Source: Thermodesulfovibrionia bacterium (GTDB lineage: Bacteria; Nitrospirota; Thermodesulfovibrionia; UBA6902). Taken from it: a stretch of DNA of 10,535 bases. Of this stretch, positions 1 to 6,000 are shown in pieces. Position numbers and translations under genes: made by a program. The stretch is taken from assembly GCA_947258735.1 (NCBI GenBank), contig CAMYJJ010000089.1, positions 1 to 10,535 of the forward strand, given 5' to 3'. How positions within the stretch are numbered: position 1 is the stretch's first letter; each line of letters begins with the position of its first letter. Below the pieces are notes generated by a model, which was not told where the DNA came from, made no database searches, and saw nothing but the letters and a program-made list of their open reading frames with translations.

Positions 1-104
1 CTGTTATTTGCATCTTTATGCATGACTATCATTTGTGGACAAATTGACGCAAAATGCATGTATCGTTTACCTGCGTTTGCGAGTATATATCTCCTGTGCA
101 CAAC

Positions 105-134
105 AAAAAAAGGCTTGGAAAACCAAGCCTTTTT
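105..134 (-). terminator. Rho-independent terminator of the beta-helix/CBM9 gene
   Basis: The GC-containing core AGGCTTGG (111-118) pairs perfectly with CCAAGCCT (123-130) around an AAAA loop (119-122). The flanking A tract (107-110) and T tract (131-134) extend the stem to 12 bp. Read on the minus strand, the hairpin is followed by seven consecutive U residues (complement of 105-111) and lies about 25 nt beyond the stop codon of the minus-strand gene, which is textbook geometry. The four Ts on the other side mean it could also stop plus-strand transcription entering from elsewhere. Confidence 0.9.
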
Positions 135-159
135 GAAAATATTCAATATGTTAATTCAA

Positions 160-2355
160 TCAGTTGCTGGCAATAGTAAGCCCAGTCGGCGGTGATGGAG
201 GAGTCGCATCTACTGAACCAATCTCATAATCAGAAATGACAACTTCTCCCCACAGATTGGGTCTTGAATAGGATCCTGTCTCTATCAGATCAAGCCAATC
301 AAACTGGACTCCCTGTCCATAATCACGGTCATTGTTTCCCAATAGCAGTCCAATTATCTTATCCGGTGATGGGAGCGTGTTTATAACATTCCAGGGAATA
401 GCGATTTCCATGATATAACCATTTGGTGTGCTTGCTGTTTTTGCAACAATGCCGCTGTTAGAGACAATATCGTTAATGTTGGCAGTGAAATGGTAATCAT
501 TACTGTCCATACTGGCTGTTTTGTTATTCTGAGTATCAAGATAAATTTCTGCGCCATCGTCTGCATATAATATGGTATCTAAGGACTCCAGATTTGCATC
601 TGTAACTTCATAAGCGAAATAAAGGTTATTGTCATCCCATAATGCATAAACATTTATTTCGTTATCGCTTCTGTAAGGATTGGAAAAGTTCACATAGTTT
701 GTCAAGTTCCATACATTTTCAGACAGATCTCCGTTTATAATCAGAGGTGATAGAGTTTTAAGCGCTGTTAGAGTGCTATTTACTATGGGATCAGCTTCAC
801 TGTTATCTGAAGATGCGGTACACCCAATATCATTCAGGTCAACGTAACCATCACTATCGTTGTCAATTCCATCGGAGCATGCCGTCGTTATTGGAGGTGC
901 TGAGTTAGAAGAATACACACTGTTCAGCGTTTTCCATAATCCACCTGTGCAGCCGTTATGACTTTCATAGGTCACAGAAAATCCTGTTTCAGCACAAATT
1001 CTGTCTTCCATCGGCCAGGGCCATAAGGGAGCGGTAGTTTTCACTCCATTTTGATAACGATACAGTGCTTCGGCCCCGATGTCTGCACCACTTTCACCTT
1101 GTCCTTGAAGTGCTGAGGGTACCATGAGATATGCGCCGTTGCCATATGTAGCAGTATCGTAGTAAGGATTCAGTGTCTTATCCCCAGCGCCTGACGTAGC
1201 TGATCCCCCGTGAGATGTACCCACCCCATAGACATTATTATAAGTATTTGTCAGATTTTCAATATATGTACCAGATCCCTCATAGATTGCCGTCTGTGCG
1301 CCTCCGACATAACTATTATTTGTCAGCGTAAGGCTATTCATAAACCCTGCTTCATTGAACTGATGTGGAGTTCTATAAGTGAGTATGGTGCCTGTTATGC
1401 CTATGTTTGCAAATGTGTTGTTAGTGGCAGTGGTTCTGCTGCCACTCTGCGACCTTAGACCATACCTGGTACCTATCACAACATTGTTTCTAAACGTATT
1501 ATTATAAATTATGTATGTATCCGAACTATCGTCAAGAGGCCAGATGTCCCATGCACCTATCATTATGTTACCGAGAAACTGGTTATTGTCAGTACTGGTA
1601 TTATAGTAATTAGCCCATGTACCTATTCCCATTGTACAACCACCGGCCGCTGTTCCGGGCGAGAAGAAGTTGTTCTCAAGGATAGTATTATTTGATCCAT
1701 ATACCTGTACTGCATTCATTGAACCACCGCACCATCGTCCAGAAGTAACAAATTTGCCATAATTGCGCCTCATGGTTACATAATTTGTATTATAGAGGTT
1801 ATACAGGTTTCTTCCGCTACCAGTGGAGATGGAGTCCTCTATTAATAAGTTATTTGTATTAGCAACACCAAAGAGAGGGCCGTAATAGGTTGAATTATCA
1901 TTATGTGCAGAGACTTTTCTCAGTATAATATTCGAGGAATTCCAAATGGCGACAACATCTGTTGTTCCTGATGCTCCACCGTTTTTGCATTGTATCCCCT
2001 CGATAGTTATATAACTTCTTCCGCTAACCACACAGACACCACCGGATGCTCCCTGACGGTCAATAATGGCCTGCCCATCATTTAGCGCTTTAATGGTTAT
2101 CGGGCTGCCTGAAGTACCGGATCGTGTGACCTGGAGTTGTTGGTAGTATGTCCCATTATGTAAGTATACGGTATCACCGGCAGTTGCCTTGGTATTAACA
2201 CCGTAAGATAAGGCACAAGGTAAACCGGAAGAACAAGTAGTACCGGAACCATTAGTAGATACATAATAATCAGCACCCCATGATATTAAAGGTGTTAACA
2301 GGACGAGGAATAAAATTACCCCAAAGTTTAATTTAATCACTTTAATTGATGTCAT
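160..2355 (-). CDS. Secreted right-handed beta-helix protein with C-terminal CBM9-like domain
   Basis: A 731-residue exported protein. The frame is open from a GTG at 2379, but I start it at the ATG at 2355 because GGAGG (2362-2366) sits 6 nt upstream and lies inside the longer version. Residues 1-28 form a signal peptide (basic TSIKVIK, hydrophobic core, cut near SWGA/D). Residues about 29-120 open a right-handed parallel beta-helix (DYYVSTNGSG, then AGDTVYLHNGTYY and SGSPITIKA), the entry seen in PL6/pectate-lyase-like and PbH1 proteins. Residues 120-380 are an Asn-rich ladder (NNTILENNFF, YNNTFRNNVV, TNNTFANIG). Residues 493-521 are an acidic CSDGIDNDSDGYVD element, probably calcium-binding. 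Residues about 529-709 resemble a CBM9-like domain (LIINGDLSENVWN, NLYFAYEVTD, ILYADDGAEIYLD, IMEIAIPW). The protein ends in a DATPPSPPTGLTI stretch like the first strand of an Fn3 domain. Likely role: binding, or possibly cleaving or epimerising, an extracellular polysaccharide. No catalytic residues could be assigned, so enzymatic activity is unproven. Confidence 0.88.
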   Translation of the reverse strand: MTSIKVIKLNFGVILFLVLLTPLISWGADYYVSTNGSGTTCSSGLPCALSYGVNTKATAGDTVYLHNGTYYQQLQVTRSGTSGSPITIKALNDGQAIIDRQGASGGVCVVSGRSYITIEGIQCKNGGASGTTDVVAIWNSSNIILRKVSAHNDNSTYYGPLFGVANTNNLLIEDSISTGSGRNLYNLYNTNYVTMRRNYGKFVTSGRWCGGSMNAVQVYGSNNTILENNFFSPGTAAGGCTMGIGTWANYYNTSTDNNQFLGNIMIGAWDIWPLDDSSDTYIIYNNTFRNNVVIGTRYGLRSQSGSRTTATNNTFANIGITGTILTYRTPHQFNEAGFMNSLTLTNNSYVGGAQTAIYEGSGTYIENLTNTYNNVYGVGTSHGGSATSGAGDKTLNPYYDTATYGNGAYLMVPSALQGQGESGADIGAEALYRYQNGVKTTAPLWPWPMEDRICAETGFSVTYESHNGCTGGLWKTLNSVYSSNSAPPITTACSDGIDNDSDGYVDLNDIGCTASSDNSEADPIVNSTLTALKTLSPLIINGDLSENVWNLTNYVNFSNPYRSDNEINVYALWDDNNLYFAYEVTDANLESLDTILYADDGAEIYLDTQNNKTASMDSNDYHFTANINDIVSNSGIVAKTASTPNGYIMEIAIPWNVINTLPSPDKIIGLLLGNNDRDYGQGVQFDWLDLIETGSYSRPNLWGEVVISDYEIGSVDATPPSPPTGLTIASN

Positions 2356-2361
2356 ATATGG

Positions 2362-2366
2362 CCTCC
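2362..2366 (-). promoter_or_regulatory. Ribosome binding site deciding the 2355 start
   Basis: GGAGG on the minus strand, 6 nt before the ATG at 2355-2353. The alternative GTG at 2379-2377 would put this sequence inside the reading frame and has no comparable Shine-Dalgarno sequence. The signal peptide is also more conventional from 2355. Confidence 0.8.
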
Positions 2367-2409
2367 ATCTATATTTCACTTAAAACAATAACGCTCAAAG
2401 TGTTTTTCA

Positions 2410-2445
2410 TAAAGTTAGTATATAAAAAATTCCCCAAAATACTTG
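2410..2445 (-). promoter_or_regulatory. Predicted promoter of the beta-helix/CBM9 gene
   Basis: The minus strand reads TATACT at 2422-2417, a 5/6 match to the -10 consensus, so transcription would begin near 2410 and leave an untranslated leader of about 55 nt. At 17 nt spacing the -35 hexamer is CAAGTA (2445-2440), a poor match to TTGACA. It is partly covered by the CRP/FNR-like palindrome. A weak -35 with an activator site over it is the expected form of an activator-dependent promoter. The start site is inferred, not measured. Confidence 0.45.
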
Positions 2446-2460
2446 TGATGCATATCACGA
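2443..2460. promoter_or_regulatory. CRP/FNR-family operator (TGTGA-N6-TCACG)
   Basis: The sequence TTGTGATGCATATCACGA contains arms GTGAT and ATCAC around GCAT. It matches the CRP consensus TGTGA-N6-TCACA at nine of ten arm positions. It also resembles FNR boxes (TTGAT-N4-ATCAA) and HcpR-type sites, which share this core. The centre, between 2451 and 2452, falls at -41.5 relative to the predicted start at 2410 of the minus-strand gene, which is class II activator spacing. Which family member binds cannot be told from the site. Confidence 0.55.
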
Positions 2461-2488
2461 GATATCAATTAATTCTTATTATTTTTCG

Positions 2489-2533
2489 GCTCTCTCTAAT
2501 TGCTACTTTATAGCAAATAACATGCCAGAGAGC
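2489..2533. repeat. Nested inverted repeat
   Basis: Outer arms GCTCTCT (2489-2495) and AGAGAGC (2527-2533) enclose inner arms TTGCTA (2500-2505) and TAGCAA (2511-2516) with a 5-nt loop. Together they could fold into a two-tiered hairpin of 45 nt. There is no T tract after it on either strand, so it is not a standard terminator. An operator or a structured RNA element are the alternatives. Confidence 0.4.
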
Positions 2534-2543
2534 TGTATGTGAC

Positions 2544-2561
2544 TTAACTATATGAAGTTAA
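2544..2561. repeat. Short inverted repeat TTAACT/AGTTAA
   Basis: TTAACT (2544-2549) and AGTTAA (2556-2561) are separated by 6 nt, giving an operator-like dyad. A 6-bp palindrome in AT-rich DNA could arise by chance; its interest lies in sitting in a row with three other dyads. Confidence 0.3.
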
Positions 2562-2565
2562 ATAG

Positions 2566-2590
2566 TAAAAAAATATATGCTATTTTTTTA
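2566..2590. repeat. Perfect 10-bp AT-only inverted repeat
   Basis: TAAAAAAATA (2566-2575) and TATTTTTTTA (2581-2590) are perfect reverse complements around a 5-nt spacer. The arms contain only A and T with seven-base A/T tracts. This could be a bent or easily melted segment, or a nucleoid-protein binding site, rather than a stable RNA hairpin. Confidence 0.45.
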
Positions 2591-2661
2591 TAAATCTGGA
2601 ACAATCTCATTTTGTATGAATTATCATTCATTTTTCAACAAACATTTATTTCTTAACAAGA

Positions 2662-2877
2662 TATGCATTCTATGATATTGTTGCCGTAGATTGCCATTAC
2701 AAGCAGGTCTTGGAGACTATCGCCGAGCGAATAACTAATCTTCAGGAGGAAAGGGCATGCATACAGGCTGCAACTAAAAAGGAAGACTTCGGGGTATGCT
2801 GGGAGAAGCGGAGAGCGGAAATGATGAGGCGTATGGAGGAAAGGGATAAAAGGGGTAGTCAGGCAAATCCCCGATAA
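2662..2877 (+). pseudogene. 5'-truncated remnant of a small secreted-type protein (putative)
   Basis: The frame is open from 2620 to a TAA at 2875-2877 but has no ATG, GTG or well-placed TTG near its beginning; the first in-frame ATGs are at 2821. From 2662 it reads 71 residues. Residues about 14-65 look like real coding sequence: an amphipathic, highly charged helix with YKQVLETIAERITNLQEER, then CIQAATKK, a second Cys 13 residues after the first (FGVCWEKRRAEMM), and MRRMEERDK. This resembles small periplasmic proteins that have a signal peptide followed by a helical hairpin with two cysteines, although the family is from memory. No signal peptide was found in any frame upstream, where the DNA becomes AT-rich. 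The likeliest explanation is a gene that lost its 5' end. A non-canonical start or chance open frame are alternatives. Confidence 0.4.
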
Positions 2878-2963
2878 GCAAAGAAGGTATGATATACTTA
2901 TGTTTAGGAGAAGGGGTGGGTTCTTTTTAGTACTTATACGTAACTGATCATTGTTTTTCCCTT

Positions 2964-2992
2964 CTGTCATGATCACCTGACTCTTCTTTAAT
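2964..2992 (+). promoter_or_regulatory. Candidate sigma-70-type promoter of the subtilase gene
   Basis: CTGTCA (2964-2969, 4/6 match to the -35 consensus) is followed after 17 nt by TTTAAT (2987-2992, 5/6 match to the -10 consensus). This gives a start near 2999 and a leader of about 25 nt. A TGATCA hexamer overlaps the -35 (2970-2975) and a second copy lies upstream at 2945-2950, which could be a regulator site. In AT-rich DNA such matches are common, so confidence is modest. Confidence 0.35.
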
Positions 2993-3010
2993 AAGCATTC
3001 CTTTCATAGT

Positions 3011-3016
3011 AGGTGG
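3011..3016 (+). promoter_or_regulatory. Ribosome binding site of the subtilase gene
   Basis: AGGTGG lies 7 nt before the ATG at 3024, an acceptable Shine-Dalgarno match. The frame begins immediately with a signal peptide, which supports this start. Confidence 0.65.
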
Positions 3017-3023
3017 ACGAATA

Positions 3024-6000
3024 ATGAAACGTTTCACTATAGCAGTAATCCTTCTATTTTCAATTTGCACATTGAGTGACAGGTTATCAGCCGGCACTAT
3101 TACTAACAATGAAAAAATAGATGCGAAGACGCTCCAGAAGATAAATCGAGGAGATAACCAGCTGGATGTGATCGTTCTCCTGACTGGATATCAGGAGGAT
3201 GTTACAGCGGGTAAGGCTGACCATCCGGCCCGCATGGCAGCGAGTCAATCATTAATACACTCCAGGCAAAGTAAAGTCTTAAATAAGATTCCCCCCTCTC
3301 ATCTAAAACTAAAGCATCGATTTAAAAATTTCCCCGGCTTTTCTGCAAGAATTAATCAACAGGGTATCCAGAAAATGGCATCGTTATCTGAGGTGGTAAT
3401 CATTGAAGAAGATGGAATAGTCGAAGCGCATCTGGCGCAGGGAATACCGTTGATGAATGCGTTGTCTGCTCGTTCTACCTATGATGGAACAGGTGTTTCT
3501 GTTGCAGTAGTGGATACGGGAATAGACTACAACCACCCAATGCTTGGAGACGGTGGATTCCCCAATGCCAAGGTCATCGGGGGCTATGATTTTGGTGATA
3601 ACGATGCTGACCCCTTGGACTGCCAAGGGCATGGTACATCTGTAGCTGGCATTTCCGCTGGGACACTTGCTTCCGGTCCGGGTGATTACATTGGCGGTGT
3701 GGTACATAATGCTAAGTTATATGCACTAAAGATTGTATCCGGATGCAACGATTTTGCATACTTTTCTGATATCATTGCTGCATGGGACTGGGCGGTTTCT
3801 CATAAAAACGATGACCCGGCTAACCCAATCCTGGTGATAAATACGAGCTTCGGTGGTAGTACAAGATATGAGTCTGCCTGTGACAGTAGTCATCAGAGCA
3901 TTGCTGCTGCCGCAAACAATGCCGTAGCAAATGGTATAACGCTTTTTTGTTCAGCGGGGAACAATGGGTTTATCGATGGAATAGTGCCCCCTGCCTGCGT
4001 GAGCAACTCCATGTCTGTAGGCGCAGTATATGATGCTGATATCGGTCAAAAAGTATATAGTATTTGTACCGATTCAACCACTGCGGCAGATCAGGTTACA
4101 TGCTACTCCAACAGCGCCAACTACCTTGATATCCTAGCACCTAGTAATGATGCTTATACAACAGCAGTTGGTGGAGGATACTCCGGGACTTTTGGAGGAA
4201 CTTCTGCTGCATCACCCTATGCGGCTGGTATTGCTGCATTGCTGCAAAGTTATGTGAAAAGTACAACGGGTTTTTATTATTCCCCAGCAGGACTAAAAGA
4301 GCGGCTGTTAGACGGTCAACTCATCACTGATCACAGGAACAGTATTACAAAGCCCAGAGTTAAATACATAGTTCTAAGATATGTAGGTTCTTCCGGATCT
4401 GATTCAGGAGATTGCACTGATCCTTCATTGCCATGCAGGACAATACAGTATGCCGTGAATCAGGCAGAAGATTATGAAACTGTTAGAATCGCTCAGGGTA
4501 CATATAATGAAAACATTGCTATTACTTCTAATATAAGCGGACTATTAATTCATGGCGGATGGAGCAGTGATTTCAGCATAAGGGAAAACGATTCATCACT
4601 TACAGTAGTTGATGGAGATATAACAGGTGACGGGATTGGAGATGGAAAGGTGTTTGATATTGTTGCAGATGGAGTTGATATAGACTTAACTATTGATGGC
4701 CTGACGATTAGAAATGGAAACACAAGTGTAGGAGGCGCGGGAGTAAGTGCATATACTACTAATGGAGGAGTCATTGCATTGGTTCTAAAAAATAACAAAA
4801 TAACAGATAATAGTGCGGCTTATGGTGGAGGGGTTCGTATCTATTCTGAGTCAGATAATGCTTCAGCATTTACCCTGACAGATAACCTAATAATAGGAAA
4901 TAATGCATCTGATAATGGTGGAGGAGTAGTTGCATCTGCTCCTTTTAACCCTGGACCTGTCACAGTAAATCTTACAAATAATATAATAGCTGACAACAGC
5001 GCTTCTGGCAATGGTGGTGGGATTGCTATTGCCGGTATTACGTTAAACCTTACAAACAACACAATAACGGGCAATACTGCCGTCGAGGGTGGGGGAGTTC
5101 ACGTATTCTCTTACAGTGGCGTGACTTCAATGGCAGATATATTAAATACGATTATATGGGGAAATACTGCGACTGGGAGTGGCGATGATATTTATCTTTA
5201 TGCAAGCGGTGCAAGTACAACTGTAGTGAATGCGTCATATTCTAATATAGGGAATGTCGTCAACGGGCCTTCTAATCCCGGAACCTATAATGACCTTGGC
5301 AATAATCTTAATACAGATCCTCTATTTGTAGACTTATCAAATGGAAATTATCATCTCTCTGCGCTATCGCCTCTGATTGATGCTGGCACAAACTCTGATG
5401 CACCTCAAACTGATATTGACGGAAATATAAGGCCTTTTGATGGGGATGGGAACAGTACGGCAACTTCAGATGTAGGAGCTGACGAATATATACCAATATT
5501 ACTTATTTCAGGAGAGCCTGAAGAAGGTTCTGTCGCTCCGGGGGAGTGGGTGTACTACAGGATTAGTTCCTCTGATACAGACACGAAGCTTGAAGTTACA
5601 TTAACGAACCTTTCTAATGATGTTGACCTGTATGTAAGGGCGGGAGTCATCCCTACATTGAACGAGTATGACTGCAGACCATACTACACTGGAACAAGTG
5701 AAGAGACTTGTACATTAACAAATATTGGAGCTCAAACATGGTATATAGGAATTCGTGGATATGAAGCCGGCAGTTACACAATTACAGCCGAGTTATCAGT
5801 TATTCAACATGTTCTTTTCTATGAAGGATTCGATGATCCGCTTACACCATCCGGCTGGACTATAATTGACAATGCCGGAACATCAGCTCAGTGGCGGTTT
5901 GATGACCCGGCAAATCGAGGCAATCGTACTGGAGGTTTTGGCGGTTTTGCAATCGCTGATAATGATTTCCATTATTTTGACTTTATGGATACAGAATTAC

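Larger units (their letters stand above)
2356..3023. other. Long AT-rich divergent intergenic region
   Basis: This 668-bp spacer separates two divergent secreted-protein genes. From the minus-gene side it holds a ribosome binding site, promoter and CRP/FNR-like operator (2362-2460), three further inverted repeats (2489-2590), a coding-like remnant with no start codon (about 2662-2877), then a candidate plus-strand promoter and ribosome binding site (2964-3016). The minus-strand frame over 2653-2976 is the antisense shadow of the remnant, rich in Pro, Leu and Cys, and is not called. No RNA gene was recognised. Confidence 0.7.

Noticed and set aside
2488..2534. Nested hairpin considered as an integron attC site or mobile-element end
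   Set aside because: It lacks the conserved attC core ends, and no integrase, transposase or target-site duplication is visible nearby.
2900..2947. Tiny plus-strand frame starting MFRRRGG upstream of the subtilase
   Set aside because: Fifteen codons with no supported start signal; a leader peptide cannot be argued from this alone.
2653..2976. Minus-strand open frame of 107 codons in the divergent spacer
   Set aside because: It lies antisense to the coding-like remnant, its product is a Pro/Leu/Cys-rich string with no domain pattern, and it has no convincing ribosome binding site.
4550..5074. Two minus-strand frames (4550-4798, 4841-5074) with Pro/Val/Ile-rich products
   Set aside because: They are antisense to beta-helix repeats of the subtilase and arise from Gly/Asn-rich codons; no start signals.
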